Shown in pieces: positions 24,740 through 35,700 of a stretch of 64,000 nucleotides of DNA. Made by a program: the position numbers and the translations under genes. The notes under the pieces were generated by a model that saw only the letters and a list, made by a program, of their open reading frames with translations, made no database searches and was not told the DNA's origin. The DNA is taken from the NCBI GenBank assembly GCA_900316245.1, contig ONCE01000001.1, positions 1 to 64,000 of the forward strand. The letters are read 5' to 3'. The stretch is from an uncultured Bacteroidales bacterium. GTDB lineage: Bacteria; Bacteroidota; Bacteroidia; Bacteroidales; UBA932. Numbering within the stretch: position 1 is the stretch's first letter; each line of letters opens with the position of its first letter.

Positions 24740-26080
24740 ATGGGAGAGAGGAATTATATCGATCTCCTGGCGCTCCAAACCAGGATTAAGGAGAGCATTA
24801 CGGATGCCTTTCCAGGAAGATACTGGGTCAAGGCGGAAATTGCCTCCTGGAGCCCCCGCTCCAACGGTCACTGCTACCTCTCCCTTTCCCAGAGCCGTTC
24901 CGGCAAGTCCATCGCGGAAATCCGCGCCATGATCTGGAAGTGGAAGTACCCTCTGCTAACCCAGTCCTTCGAATCCTCCACCGGCCAGCGCCTGCAGGCC
25001 GGCCTCACCGTACGGGTGCAGGTAACGGTAAGCTACAGCGAGCTTTACGGCATCAGCCTCTTCGTGGAAGACATAGATCCCGCCTTCACGCTGGGAGAAC
25101 AGGCCCTGGAGCGCAAGAAAGCCATCGAGAAACTGACGGCCCAGGGCTATATGGAAATGCAGAAGGAACTGGCCCTGCCGGACCTTCCGTACCGCCTGGC
25201 CGTCATCACTTCCAAAACGGCCGCCGGCTATCAGGACTTCTGCCACCACCTGCTGGACAACCCGGAGGGGTATGCGTTCCAGCTGGATCTGTTCGAGGCC
25301 CTGATGCAGGGAGAACAGGCCCCCGCCTCCATTATGGAAGCGCTGGAAGAAGCCGGAGAAAAGAACTACGACGCCGTCCTCCTCCTCCGGGGCGGCGGAT
25401 CGGAACTGGATCTGGCCTGCTTCGACGATTATGAACTGGCCGTGGCCATTGCCACCTGCCCCGTGCCGGTAGTTACCGCCATCGGCCACGACAAGGACGT
25501 GCACATTGCAGATATGGTGGCCCACGCCAGCGTGAAGACGCCCACCGCCCTGGCAGACCTCTTCCTGGAGGCCTACGAGGCGCAGGATGCCATCCTGGAC
25601 CGCCTGGCCCAGCGCATCGGCGGTTCCCTTCAGCGCCTGGTTTCCGGCAGCGAACTTCGGGTGGCCCAGGCAGATGCCGCCATCCGCCAGGCCGTACAGC
25701 GCCGCATCGGACAGTTGGATGTACTGCTTCAGCGCAGTATGGGCCGCATTTCCAGGGGGCTGCTGCACAAATACGCAGATGTGGCCCGTTTGAAGGACAA
25801 CGCCGTTCACCGCGTCCAGTTCGCCGCCCAGGCCCGCGTGAGCGCGGAGGTTTCCAAGGTGGCCCTCAAGGAGGCCCTTATCAAGGCTTCGGACCCTCGC
25901 AGCATCCTGGCCCTGGGATATGTGCTGGTAACCGGCAAAGACAACAAAGTGCTCAAGACCGTGGACAAGGTGTCCAGGGGAGACCGCATCGGAGTCCGCT
26001 TCTCGGACGGTTCCCTCACCGCCAAGGTGGATGAGATTTACAGTGACAAAATTGACAACAACCAAGTAAAAACCGCATAA
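24740..26080 (+). CDS. xseA: Exodeoxyribonuclease VII large subunit
   Basis: A 446-aa nuclease subunit for single-strand DNA. The N-terminal OB fold (residues ~10-110), the catalytic domain with AVITSKTAAGYQDF and LLRGGGSELDL (near residue 215), and a long coiled-coil region are seen in the family order. It begins 15 nt after the nadE terminator, with a weak -7 box (TATAATTG). xseB follows 5 nt downstream, making a normal xseAB pair. Confidence 0.95.
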   Translation: MGERNYIDLLALQTRIKESITDAFPGRYWVKAEIASWSPRSNGHCYLSLSQSRSGKSIAEIRAMIWKWKYPLLTQSFESSTGQRLQAGLTVRVQVTVSYSELYGISLFVEDIDPAFTLGEQALERKKAIEKLTAQGYMEMQKELALPDLPYRLAVITSKTAAGYQDFCHHLLDNPEGYAFQLDLFEALMQGEQAPASIMEALEEAGEKNYDAVLLLRGGGSELDLACFDDYELAVAIATCPVPVVTAIGHDKDVHIADMVAHASVKTPTALADLFLEAYEAQDAILDRLAQRIGGSLQRLVSGSELRVAQADAAIRQAVQRRIGQLDVLLQRSMGRISRGLLHKYADVARLKDNAVHRVQFAAQARVSAEVSKVALKEALIKASDPRSILALGYVLVTGKDNKVLKTVDKVSRGDRIGVRFSDGSLTAKVDEIYSDKIDNNQVKTA

Positions 26081-26085
26081 TTAGT

Positions 26086-26274
26086 ATGGCTCAGAAGTTT
26101 GATTACGCAAAGGCTATCGAAGAACTCGAGGTTATCGCTGCAAAAGTGGAGAACCCCGAGACCAAACTGGATGACATTGACGCGCTCATAAGCCGGAGCA
26201 AGGAACTTCTCAAACAGTGCCGGGAGTACCTGCGCACCGTAAAAGATAAGATTGATTCACTGGACAAGGAGTAA
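26086..26274 (+). CDS. xseB: Exodeoxyribonuclease VII small subunit
   Basis: A 62-aa helical partner of XseA, starting MAQKFDYAKAIEELEVIAAK and ending in a charged helix, which fits the XseB fold of paired helices. It sits 5 nt after xseA and 3 nt before glgB, so it may be transcribed into the glycogen cluster. Confidence 0.9.
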   Translation: MAQKFDYAKAIEELEVIAAKVENPETKLDDIDALISRSKELLKQCREYLRTVKDKIDSLDKE

Positions 26275-26277
26275 GGT

Positions 26278-28275
26278 ATGAAAAAGATCTACGAACAAGA
26301 CCCCTGGCTCATGCCGTACAAAGGCGCCATCGACGCCCGGCACGAGCACATCTGGCAAACGCTCAGGCACATTGCCGGAGACGGCCTCCTGAAGGATGCT
26401 GTGAACAACCATCTTTACTACGGCCTGCACAAACTGAAAGACGGCAGTTGGGTGTTCCGTGAATTTGCCCCCAACGCTTCCAAGATTTTCCTCATCGGAG
26501 ACTGCAACAACTGGAAGCGCACGGACGCCTATGCCCTCCAGCCCATCGGCAACGGCAACTGGGAACTCAAGATCCCCGCTATGTTCCTCAAGCACGGCCA
26601 GCTGTACAAACTCTATATCGAATGGCCGGGCGGCGGCGGAGAGCGCCTCCCTTCCTACGCCACGCGTGTGGTGCAGGACGATGTGACCAAGGTCTTCAGC
26701 GCTCAGGTGTGGGCCCCTGCCAAGCCCTTCCAGTGGAAGCACGGCCACGCCGGCAAGCGCCCGCATCCGCTCATCTACGAGTGCCATATAGGTATGGCCT
26801 CGGAGAAGGAGAAAGTGGGTACCTTCGATGAATTCCGCAAAGACGTACTGCCCAAGGTCAAGGCCCTGGGTTACGATACCATCCAGATCATGGCCCTGCA
26901 GGAGCACCCGTACTACGGCTCCTTCGGCTACCAGGTCTCCAATTTCTTCGCCCTGAGCTCCCGCTTCGGTACGCCGGAAGAGTTCAAGGCCCTGGTAGAC
27001 GATGCCCACGGCAAGGGCATAGCCGTAATTATGGACATCGTGCACAGCCACAGCGTAGAGAATACGCTGGAGGGCCTGAGCGAGTTTGACGGGACGGACC
27101 ACCTGTATTTCCACCAGGGTCCCGCCGGCCGCCATCCCGCCTGGGGTTCCCGTTGCTTCGATTATGGAAAAGATGAAACCCGTTACTTCCTGCTGTCCAA
27201 CGTCAAGTACTGGATGGAGGAGTACCACATAGACGGCTTCCGCTTTGACGGCGTCACCTCCATGCTGTACTGGGACCACGGCCTGGGCAAGGATTTCGTG
27301 GACTACAGCCTGTACTTTGACGGCGGAGTGGACGAGGATGCCGTCATCTACCTGGCCCTGGCCACCCGCCTGGTCAAGGAAATCAACCCCGCCGGCTTCT
27401 CCATCGCGGAGGATATGTCCGGTATGGCCGGCCTGGCCGCCCCGTTCGAGGCCTTCGGCGTGGGCTTTGACTTCCGTATGTCCATGGGCATAGCGGACCA
27501 CTGGATCAAGTGGATCAAGGAAAGAAGCGACGAGCAGTGGTCCATGGGAGAAATCTGGTGGGAGCTCAGCGGCAAGCGCGTAGACGAAAAGACCATTTCC
27601 TATGCGGAGTGCCACGACCAGGCCCTGGTGGGAGACAAGACCATCATCTTCCGCCTGATGGACAAGGAAATGTACTTTGCCATGCGCAAAGACAGCCAGA
27701 ACAGCATCGTGGACCGTGGCATAGCCCTCCACAAGCTCATCCGCCTGGTGACCGCCGGTACCGCCGGAGACGGCTACCTCACCTTTATGGGCAACGAATT
27801 CGGCCATCCCGAGTGGATAGACTTTCCCCGGGAAGGGAACGGCTGGTCGTTCAAGTATGCCCGCCGCCAGTGGTCCCTGGCAGACAACGAAGATCTCCGC
27901 TACGGAGACCTCCGCTGCTTCGATGCAGAAATGATCCATCTGTTTAAAAAAGAGAAACTTCTGAATGACCATCCAGAGCTTCTGGTGGCCGATGAGGAGA
28001 AGAAAATCTTGATTTTCAAACGGAAAAACTGTATCTTTGCACTGAATTTCTCGCCCGCGGGTTCGTTCGCAGACTATGGGGTCTCGGCGCCAGCGGGGGA
28101 GTACGTAGTTGTTTTGGACTCCGATGAACCTCGTTTCAACGGCTTCGGCCGTCTCAAGGAGGGAGAACGCCACGTAACCCTACCGGAAAGATGCCCCAAC
28201 GGCAATCAGGCGTACGACCACACCCTCAAGTTGTACCTGCCTGCCCGCACGGCGATTGTACTGAAGCAAATATAA
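26278..28275 (+). CDS. glgB: 1,4-alpha-glucan branching enzyme (GH13)
   Basis: Forms alpha-1,6 branches in glycogen. A CBM48-like N-terminal domain (SKIFLIGDCNNWKR) precedes a GH13 barrel with DIVHSHS, GFRFDGVTS (nucleophile Asp about residue 324), SIAEDMSG (acid/base Glu about 378) and YAECHDQA. A C-terminal beta domain ends the 665-aa chain. It resembles the eukaryotic-like branching enzymes common in Bacteroidales. It is the first of five genes for glucan metabolism. A TATCTTTG at 28032 lies inside the coding sequence and may be coincidental. Confidence 0.94.
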   Translation: MKKIYEQDPWLMPYKGAIDARHEHIWQTLRHIAGDGLLKDAVNNHLYYGLHKLKDGSWVFREFAPNASKIFLIGDCNNWKRTDAYALQPIGNGNWELKIPAMFLKHGQLYKLYIEWPGGGGERLPSYATRVVQDDVTKVFSAQVWAPAKPFQWKHGHAGKRPHPLIYECHIGMASEKEKVGTFDEFRKDVLPKVKALGYDTIQIMALQEHPYYGSFGYQVSNFFALSSRFGTPEEFKALVDDAHGKGIAVIMDIVHSHSVENTLEGLSEFDGTDHLYFHQGPAGRHPAWGSRCFDYGKDETRYFLLSNVKYWMEEYHIDGFRFDGVTSMLYWDHGLGKDFVDYSLYFDGGVDEDAVIYLALATRLVKEINPAGFSIAEDMSGMAGLAAPFEAFGVGFDFRMSMGIADHWIKWIKERSDEQWSMGEIWWELSGKRVDEKTISYAECHDQALVGDKTIIFRLMDKEMYFAMRKDSQNSIVDRGIALHKLIRLVTAGTAGDGYLTFMGNEFGHPEWIDFPREGNGWSFKYARRQWSLADNEDLRYGDLRCFDAEMIHLFKKEKLLNDHPELLVADEEKKILIFKRKNCIFALNFSPAGSFADYGVSAPAGEYVVVLDSDEPRFNGFGRLKEGERHVTLPERCPNGNQAYDHTLKLYLPARTAIVLKQI

Positions 28276-28285
28276 ACACATATTT

Positions 28286-30211
28286 ATGGCTTTTTTGAAA
28301 TTCAACAAGTCGGAACTGGTGAATCTCGAGTATTCCTTGAAGCGAGAGATTCTCCTGGCCAATAAGACCGGCGCGTTCTGCAGCACGTCCATCGTAACGT
28401 GCAATACGCGTCGCTATCATGGCCTGCTGGCGGTTCCGGTAGAAAAGTTCGATGGCTTCCGCCACCTGCTGCTGAGTTCCCTCGACGAGAGCCTTACCCT
28501 CCGTGGCAAGCGCTTCAATCTGGGAATCCACTGCTATGGGGACATCTATGAGCCCCGCGGCCACAAGTACATCGTGGACTTTGATGCCGATCCCGTCCCG
28601 TGTGTTACCTACAAAATCGGTGAAATCGTATTTCGCAAGCGCATAGCCCTCTCGCCGGACAGCGACCAGCTGCTCATCCAGTATGAGCTGGTCAACGCCC
28701 CGGCCAAGGTCAAGCTGGAGCTCAAGCCTTTCCTGGCTTTCCGCAGCGTTCACGGCCTCACCGGAGAAAACGCCACCGCCAACACGGGCTTTACCCCCGT
28801 GCAGAACGGCGCCGCTTTCTGCCTCTATGAAAACTTCCCGGTGCTTAATCTCCAGCTTAGCGCCGCCACTTCCTTCAAAGCCAATCCCGTATGGTACAAG
28901 GGCATCACGTATTCCGACGAGATGCGCCGAGGCTTCGACTGCAGGGAAGACCTCCTGGTCCCCGGCAGCTTTGAAGTGGAACTCCACAGCGGAGACACCC
29001 TGGTGGTAAGCGCCAACGCAGGCGAACCGGTGAAGGCCGGCACCCTCAAGCGCCGTTTCAACACCGTGGTGGAGAAGATTGGCCCCATTACGTCTTTCCA
29101 CGACCAACTGGTCCGTCAGGCCGATTCCCTCATCCGCGAAGATGGAGGCGTCAAGCGCATTGTGGCCGGCTACAGCTGGCTGTATACGGGCCTGCTGAGA
29201 GAAACCCTGGTTTCCCTGCCGGGCCTGACCCTCTACGGAAAGCACGATCCCAAGGAGTTTGAAGAAATCCTGGACAACCTCATCGCCGCCAACCAGGAGC
29301 GTCTGAGCAGCCGTACCACGCAGGTGGAGGCCCCGCTCTTTATGGCTGTTACCCTGCAGCAGTACATTGCTTACATCGGCCATTCCAAGGCCGTGTGGGA
29401 AAAGTACGGTCCGGTGATGAAGGCCATCATTGAAAGTTATCTCCCGGGCAGGCGCCAGGAGGTAGCCATGCAGCCCAACGGCCTCCTGTGGGCCCAGAAG
29501 GACGGCGTGGCCCTTACCTGGATGAACGCCTATATCAACGGCCGCGCCGTCACGGAGCGCGCCGGTTACCAGGTGGAGACCAATGCCCTTTGGTACAATG
29601 CCATCTGCTTTGCCCTGGAGCACGAAAAGAAAGGCAGTGCCTTTGCCAGGAAGTGGACGACGATCAAGGAAATCATCGAGCAGAACTTCGAACCTATGTT
29701 CTGGAACGCAGACGTGGGCTTCCTGGCAGACTACGTAGACAACAGCGGCCAGCACCTGGAACTGCGTCCCAACCAGCTTTGGGCCGTATCCCTGGACCAC
29801 CGCTGCGTGTCGGACGAGACGGTGAACGAGGTTATGCGCGTGGTTAACGCAGAGCTGGTGACCCGCCGCGGCATCCGCACGCTGAGTCCCCGCGACATCC
29901 GCTACAAGGGCGTGTACGAAGGCAACCAGCACCAGCGCGACGAAGCCTATATGAACGGCTGCGCCTGGCCTTTCCTGCTGGCCCAGTACTGCTATGCCGG
30001 TTTCAATATGATGGGCGCCAACTTTGTCAAGAAGGCCGAGTACGTTACGGAAGGTTTCTATGAAGACCTTTCCAAGCACGGCGTGGGCTGCTTCTCCGAG
30101 CTTTACGACGGAGACCCGCCGCACGAGCCGCACGGTGCCATCTCATCGGCCATGACCACTTCGGCCCTCCTTAACATCAATTGGCTCATCAGTAAATACA
30201 GGGAGGATTAA
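28286..30211 (+). CDS. Glycogen debranching enzyme, GDE/amylo-1,6-glucosidase type
   Basis: A 641-aa protein of the archaeal-type glycogen debranching family: an N-terminal domain (FNKSELVNLEYSLKREIL, CNTRRYHGLL) followed by a GH133-like catalytic domain with ETNALWYNA and EPHGAISSAMTTSALL. It would remove alpha-1,6 branches. It starts 10 nt after glgB and ends 4 nt before the GT4 gene. The reaction is inferred from family likeness; the two-step transferase/glucosidase split cannot be resolved here. Confidence 0.88.
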   Translation: MAFLKFNKSELVNLEYSLKREILLANKTGAFCSTSIVTCNTRRYHGLLAVPVEKFDGFRHLLLSSLDESLTLRGKRFNLGIHCYGDIYEPRGHKYIVDFDADPVPCVTYKIGEIVFRKRIALSPDSDQLLIQYELVNAPAKVKLELKPFLAFRSVHGLTGENATANTGFTPVQNGAAFCLYENFPVLNLQLSAATSFKANPVWYKGITYSDEMRRGFDCREDLLVPGSFEVELHSGDTLVVSANAGEPVKAGTLKRRFNTVVEKIGPITSFHDQLVRQADSLIREDGGVKRIVAGYSWLYTGLLRETLVSLPGLTLYGKHDPKEFEEILDNLIAANQERLSSRTTQVEAPLFMAVTLQQYIAYIGHSKAVWEKYGPVMKAIIESYLPGRRQEVAMQPNGLLWAQKDGVALTWMNAYINGRAVTERAGYQVETNALWYNAICFALEHEKKGSAFARKWTTIKEIIEQNFEPMFWNADVGFLADYVDNSGQHLELRPNQLWAVSLDHRCVSDETVNEVMRVVNAELVTRRGIRTLSPRDIRYKGVYEGNQHQRDEAYMNGCAWPFLLAQYCYAGFNMMGANFVKKAEYVTEGFYEDLSKHGVGCFSELYDGDPPHEPHGAISSAMTTSALLNINWLISKYRED

Positions 30212-30214
30212 GCT

Positions 30215-31504
30215 ATGCGTGTACTAATGTTCGGTTGGGAGTTCCCTCCCCATATTGCAGGCGGTCTGGGTACGGCCTGCGAAGGCATTGTCAAGGGCTT
30301 GGCCAACAATGGCGTCGAAACCCTGTTCGTGATGCCGTCGGCCTCCGGAGACGAAGACCAGAGCGCCACTACCATCATCAACGCTTCGGATGTGGCCGTG
30401 GAGACCGTGGCCGGAACGGTGGAAGAATACCTGGACAAGGTCAAGTTCATCCACATCGGCTCCAACCTGGTTCCCTACGCAGACCCCGAGGAGTTCGGCC
30501 AGTTGGTAGAAGAGGACAAGAAGCGTCAGGTAAAGGACTTCTCCATCAGCTTTGGCCAGAAATATAAGTTCTCCGGCAAGTACGGCGCCAACCTTATGGA
30601 AGAGGTGGCCCGCTACGCCATGGTGGGCGGCACCATCGCTATGCAGCGCAAGGATGAATTCGACGTCATCCACGCCCACGACTGGCTTACTTACTACGCC
30701 GGAATAGCCGCCAAGGAGCTTACCGGCAAACCGCTGGTAATCCACGTGCACGCCACGTCCTTCGACCGCGGCAGTGTAGACAACATTGACACCCGTGTCT
30801 TTGCCATTGAGCAAAAGGGCATGCAGGTGGCAGACCGTGTGGTCACGGTGAGTGACCTCACCCGCGCCACCGTCATCAACCGTTACGGAATAGATCCCGC
30901 CAAGGTGGTCACCGTGCACAACGCGGTAGACTTCAGCGGCCGCGAGAACATGGTGGTGGAACGCGGCGTCAAGGAACCCGTGGTTACGTTCCTGGGCCGA
31001 ATCACCTACCAGAAGGGCCCCGAGTACTTCATCGAGGCGGCAGCCCTGGTGCTCAAGCGCACCAAGAACGTCCGCTTTGTGATGGCCGGCAGCGGCGATA
31101 TGATGAACCGCGCCATCCGTCACGCCGCCCGCCTGGGCATCAGCGACCGTTTCCACTTTACCGGCTTCCTCCGCGGAGCAGACGTGCAGAAGATGTTCGC
31201 CCTCTCGGACGTTTACATCATGCCGTCCATCTCCGAGCCTTTCGGCATTTCTCCGCTGGAGGCCATGCGTACCGGTGTGCCGTCCATCATTTCCAAGCAG
31301 TCCGGCGCCGCAGAAATCCTCAAATACGCCTTCAAGGTGGACTTCTGGGACGTGGACGCGATGGCCGACGACATCTACGCCCTCCTCTCTTACCCGGCCC
31401 TCGCGGACTTCAGCGCCCGTATGGGATACGACGAGGTCAATGCCCTCAAATGGAACGGGGCATGCGCCAAGCTCAAGCAAGTTTATGAATCAGTAGTAAA
31501 ATAA
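30215..31504 (+). CDS. GT4 glycosyltransferase, glycogen-synthase-like
   Basis: A GT-B fold transferase of 429 aa. The N-terminal domain starts MFGWEFPPHIAGGLGTACEG (the GG donor-loop region); the C-terminal domain has VTFLGRITYQKGPEYFIEAA and the acidic EPFGISPLEAM nucleotide-sugar site. It lies 4 nt from both neighbours in the glucan cluster. It may synthesise or extend alpha-glucan primers. It is not the GT3-type synthase, which is fused to phosphorylase two genes downstream, so the cluster has two synthase-type enzymes. Confidence 0.85.
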   Translation: MRVLMFGWEFPPHIAGGLGTACEGIVKGLANNGVETLFVMPSASGDEDQSATTIINASDVAVETVAGTVEEYLDKVKFIHIGSNLVPYADPEEFGQLVEEDKKRQVKDFSISFGQKYKFSGKYGANLMEEVARYAMVGGTIAMQRKDEFDVIHAHDWLTYYAGIAAKELTGKPLVIHVHATSFDRGSVDNIDTRVFAIEQKGMQVADRVVTVSDLTRATVINRYGIDPAKVVTVHNAVDFSGRENMVVERGVKEPVVTFLGRITYQKGPEYFIEAAALVLKRTKNVRFVMAGSGDMMNRAIRHAARLGISDRFHFTGFLRGADVQKMFALSDVYIMPSISEPFGISPLEAMRTGVPSIISKQSGAAEILKYAFKVDFWDVDAMADDIYALLSYPALADFSARMGYDEVNALKWNGACAKLKQVYESVVK

Positions 31505-31510
31505 GATATT

Positions 31511-32773
31511 ATGGCATCCAAGAGTATCTGCCTGTATTTCCAGGTCCATCAGCCCACCCGTCTGCGCCTGTACAGATTCTTCGATATTGGCAAGGATTCG
31601 CACTACTACGACGATTTCGCCAACCGGACCATCCTGCGCCGCGTTGCCCAGAAGTGCTATCTTCCGATGAACCAGCTTATGCTGGAACTCATCGCCAAGA
31701 ACAAGGGTAAGTTCAAGATTGCCTATTCCATCTCCGGTAGCGCCCTGGAGCAGTTCCAGCGCTTTGCCCCGGAGGTCATCGATAGTTTCAAGGCCCTGGC
31801 CGCCACCGGTAAGGTGGAATTCCTGGCCGAGACCTACTACCACTCCCTGGCTTCCCTGGCTTCCGAGTCGGAGTTCCGTCACCAGGTGGTGAAACATTCG
31901 GCCCTCATTGAAGAGCTGTTCGGCGTCAAGCCCGTCACCTTCCGCAACACGGAGCTCATCTACTCCAACGGCATTGGAGAGATGGTGTATGATATGGGCT
32001 ACAAGACCATGCTCACCGAGGGCGCCCGCCACATCATGGGTTGGCAGAGCCCCAACTACGTATACACCGGGGAGACCCAGCCCAAGCTCAAGCTCCTTCT
32101 CCGCAACTATATGCTGTCGGACGACATAGCCTTCCGCTTCAACCAGAACAAGGTTACGGCCGATCAGTATGTGGGCTGGATGAAGGAAAGCGCCAAGGAA
32201 GGAGACATCGTGAACCTGTTTATGGATTACGAGACCTTCGGCGAGCACCAGAGCGAGGATACCGGCATTTTCGCCTTTATGAAGGCCCTGCCGGCCGCCG
32301 TGCTCAAGGACGGAACCTTCGGCTTCGCCACCCCTTCCGAGGTAGCCAAGAAGTACAAACCCGTCTCGGACATCGCCGTGGATGATCCCATCTCCTGGGC
32401 CGATGAAGAGAGAGACGTCACCGCCTGGCTGGGCAACGAACTCCAGAGCGAGGCCTTCAAGAAGGTCTATGCGATGACGGAGAAACTGGCCATCGTGAAC
32501 GACGAAGACCTGTACGCAGACTGGGGTCACCTCCAGGAAAGCGACCATTTCTATTATATGTGCACCAAGTTCTTCTCTGACGGAGAAGTGCACAAGTACT
32601 TTAACCCGTACGATACCCCGTACGAGGCATTTATCAACTATATGAACGTGATTTCCGACTTCCAGATCCGCCTGGATGAGAAGCGGGCGGCCCTGGATGT
32701 GAAGGAAACGGCCCAAGAGGAGCTCAAGAAGGCTCCCAAGCCTGTGCGGAAGAAAGTGGTGAAGAAGAAATAA
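31511..32773 (+). CDS. GH57 alpha-amylase/4-alpha-glucanotransferase
   Basis: A 420-aa GH57 barrel, starting MASKSICLYFQVHQP. Predicted nucleophile Glu is in RNTELIY (about residue 148) and acid/base Asp in LFMDYETFGE (about 239). There is no signal peptide, so it acts on cytoplasmic glucan. It ends in a Lys-rich tail (KKAPKPVRKKVVKKK). In the cluster it probably remodels short glucans. GH57 members also include branching enzymes and transferases, so the precise reaction is uncertain. Confidence 0.88.
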   Translation: MASKSICLYFQVHQPTRLRLYRFFDIGKDSHYYDDFANRTILRRVAQKCYLPMNQLMLELIAKNKGKFKIAYSISGSALEQFQRFAPEVIDSFKALAATGKVEFLAETYYHSLASLASESEFRHQVVKHSALIEELFGVKPVTFRNTELIYSNGIGEMVYDMGYKTMLTEGARHIMGWQSPNYVYTGETQPKLKLLLRNYMLSDDIAFRFNQNKVTADQYVGWMKESAKEGDIVNLFMDYETFGEHQSEDTGIFAFMKALPAAVLKDGTFGFATPSEVAKKYKPVSDIAVDDPISWADEERDVTAWLGNELQSEAFKKVYAMTEKLAIVNDEDLYADWGHLQESDHFYYMCTKFFSDGEVHKYFNPYDTPYEAFINYMNVISDFQIRLDEKRAALDVKETAQEELKKAPKPVRKKVVKKK

Positions 32774-32779
32774 GGCTCA

Positions 32780-35700
32780 ATGACAAAGAAAAAAGAGTTT
32801 TTACAGCCGGACTATCTATTTGAAGTCAGTTGGGAGGTTTGCAACAAGGTGGGCGGTATCTATACCGTGATTGCCACCAAGGCCCTCCATTTACAGTCCC
32901 AGCTGGGACGCCGTCATATTTTTATCGGCCCCGATGTGTGGATGCACCGCACCGGCAACCCCGATTTCCTGGAAGATACGCATCTGTACCGTTCCTGGAG
33001 GGAGCAGGCCCGCGGGGAAGGCCTGACCTTCCGCGTGGGTCGCTGGAACATCCCCGGCAGCCCGGTGGCCATCCTGGTAGACTACAAGCAGCACATCCCC
33101 CAGGCCGATGACATCCTGGGAGAACTGTGGAGAGATTACGGAGTGGACTCCCTCTCCGGCAACTGGGATTACAAGGAATCGGCCGTATTCGGTTACCTGG
33201 CCGGCCGCGTGGTGGAAAGCTTCTACCATTACAACCTCAAGGGAGGGGAGAAGGTAGTGGCCCAGTTCCACGAGTGGCAGACCGGCGCCGGCGTGCTGTA
33301 CCTAAAGAAGTCGGACGTCCCCGTGGCCACTGCGTTTACCACGCACGCCACTATGCTGGGCCGATGCCTGGCCGGCAACAACCTGCCCCTTTACAGCAAC
33401 CTTTCCCAGTATAACGGAGACGAGATGGCCCGCCGCTTCAACGTGATGGCCATCTATTCCCTGGAGAAGAAATCGGCCCAGAATGCAGATGTCTTCACCA
33501 CCGTGAGCGAGATTACCGCCAAGGAGTGCGCCCAGTTCCTGGAGCGTCCCGTGGATGTGGTGACGCCCAACGGCTTCGAGAACAGCTTCACGCCTGCCTC
33601 GGACAAGGAATACGTGCGCCTGCACGATGCCGCCAGAGAACGTCTGGCCCAAGTGGCATCGGCTATGTGCGCGGAGGAAGTGCCCTCCAATTCCGTTTTC
33701 ATCGGCATCGGCGGCCGCTACGAGTTCCGCAACAAGGGTATCGATGTGTTCATTGACGCCCTGAGCAAACTCAACCAGTCCGGTTATCAGGGAAGAAGCA
33801 TCCAGGCCTTCATTATGATTCCTTCCGGCCATCACGGCCCGGACAAGGAACTGGTGGCCAAACTGGCCGGGGAAGGCAATCCCGGCTACCAGACCCAGGT
33901 GTCGCATTACCTGATGAATGCGGAATACGACATGGTAACCCGCTACCTGCGGGAGAGGGGCCTGCAGAATGCCATTGGGGACAAGGTGAAGGTGTACTTC
34001 ATCCCTTCCTACCTCAATGGAGACGACGGCGTGTTCAATATGCCGTACTACGACATCCTCTGCGGCCTGGACCTGGCCATGTTCCCGTCGTACTACGAAC
34101 CTTGGGGCTACACCCCGCTGGAGGCCCTGGCCTTCCGCATTCCCACCCTTACCACCACCCTGGCCGGCTTTGGCATGTGGGTGCGTTCCCACTACAAGGG
34201 CAAACATCCCGGCATTACGGTCCTGGACCGCGACGACAACAACTACGATCAAGTGGTGGACGGCGTCGAGAAGCGCGTGGAAGAAGTGGCCGCTCTGGAT
34301 TTGGCAGAGCGCGAAAAGTACCGGGAGAATGCCCGGGAAGTGGCCCAGATTGCCCTCTGGGACAACCAGATCAAGTATTATCAGGAGGCCTATTCCATTG
34401 CCCTCGAGAAGGTGAAGGAACAGCTGGACTCCTACAAATCCCAAAAGAAGACTATGCAGTATTTTAAAGCCGACGTTACCAGCCCCAACTGGAGGAGCAT
34501 TCTGGTAACCCGACATCTCCCGGAAAAGCTTTCCCGTCTGGAGAAGCTTTCCAAGAACCTCTGGTGGTGCTGGAACGAGAGCGCCAAGGATCTCTTCAAG
34601 TCCATCGACCCTGAAGTTTGGCATACAAGCGGCCACAACCCGCTGGTGGTGCTGGATACCGTGAGCATCAAGCGTTTCCAGCAGCTCTCGGAAGACGAAG
34701 ACTTCCTCACCCGCATGAAGGCCGTCCTGGACGAGTTCGATACCTATATGGCTGCCAAGGCAGACCGCAAGGACCCTTCCATCGCCTATTTCTGCATGGA
34801 GTACGGTTTGGATACGTCCCTTAAGATTTACAGTGGCGGTCTGGGTATCCTGGCCGGCGACTATCTGAAGGAAACCTCCGATATGAACACCAACCTGGTG
34901 GCCGTGGGTCTGCTGTATCGCTATGGCTATTTCAACCAGATTATCAGCGCCCAGGGTTATCAGGTGGCCAATTACGACGCCCAGGACTTCACCAAGATTC
35001 CGGCTGTTCCCGTGCTGGACAAGGACGGCACCTGGGTCACCACTTCCGTGGCCTTCCCGGGCCGAAACCTCACCGCCCGTCTGTGGAAGGTGGAGGTAGG
35101 CAGAACCGACCTCTATCTGATGGACACCGACTATGAGGCCAACATCCCCGAAGACCGCGAGGTAACCTATCACCTCTACGGCGGCAGCTGGGAGAACCGC
35201 CTCAAGCAGGAACTCCTGCTGGGTGTGGGCGGTATCCGCGCCCTCCGCAGGCTGGGCCTGAACCCTCAGGTGTATCACTGCAACGAGGGTCACGCCGCTT
35301 TCATCGGCATGGAGCGTCTGCGCGAGTACATCGAGCAGGACAACCTGGACTTCTCCGAGGCCCTGGAGGTGGTCAAGGCCAGCTCCCTGTTCACCACCCA
35401 TACGCCGGTTCCCGCCGGTCACGATGCCTTTGACGAGGCCATGCTGCGCCAGTATATCGGCCACTATCCCGCCCGTCTCAAGGTAGACTGGGAGACGCTT
35501 ATGTCCCTGGGTAAGGACAATCCGCTGAACCCCGACGAGAAGTTCTCCATGAGCAACCTGGCCGCCAACATCTCCCAGAATGTGAACGGTGTATCCATGC
35601 TGCACGGCAAGGTGTCCCAGGATATCTTCTCCCATATGTATCCGGGCTATCTGCCGGAGGAACTCTTCGTGAGCTACGTCACCAACGGTGTGCATTATCC

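Noticed and set aside
28032-28039. Promoter box inside glgB for the debranching enzyme
   Set aside because: It matches TAnnTTTG but lies in coding sequence where chance matches are expected, and the genes are tightly spaced in an operon.
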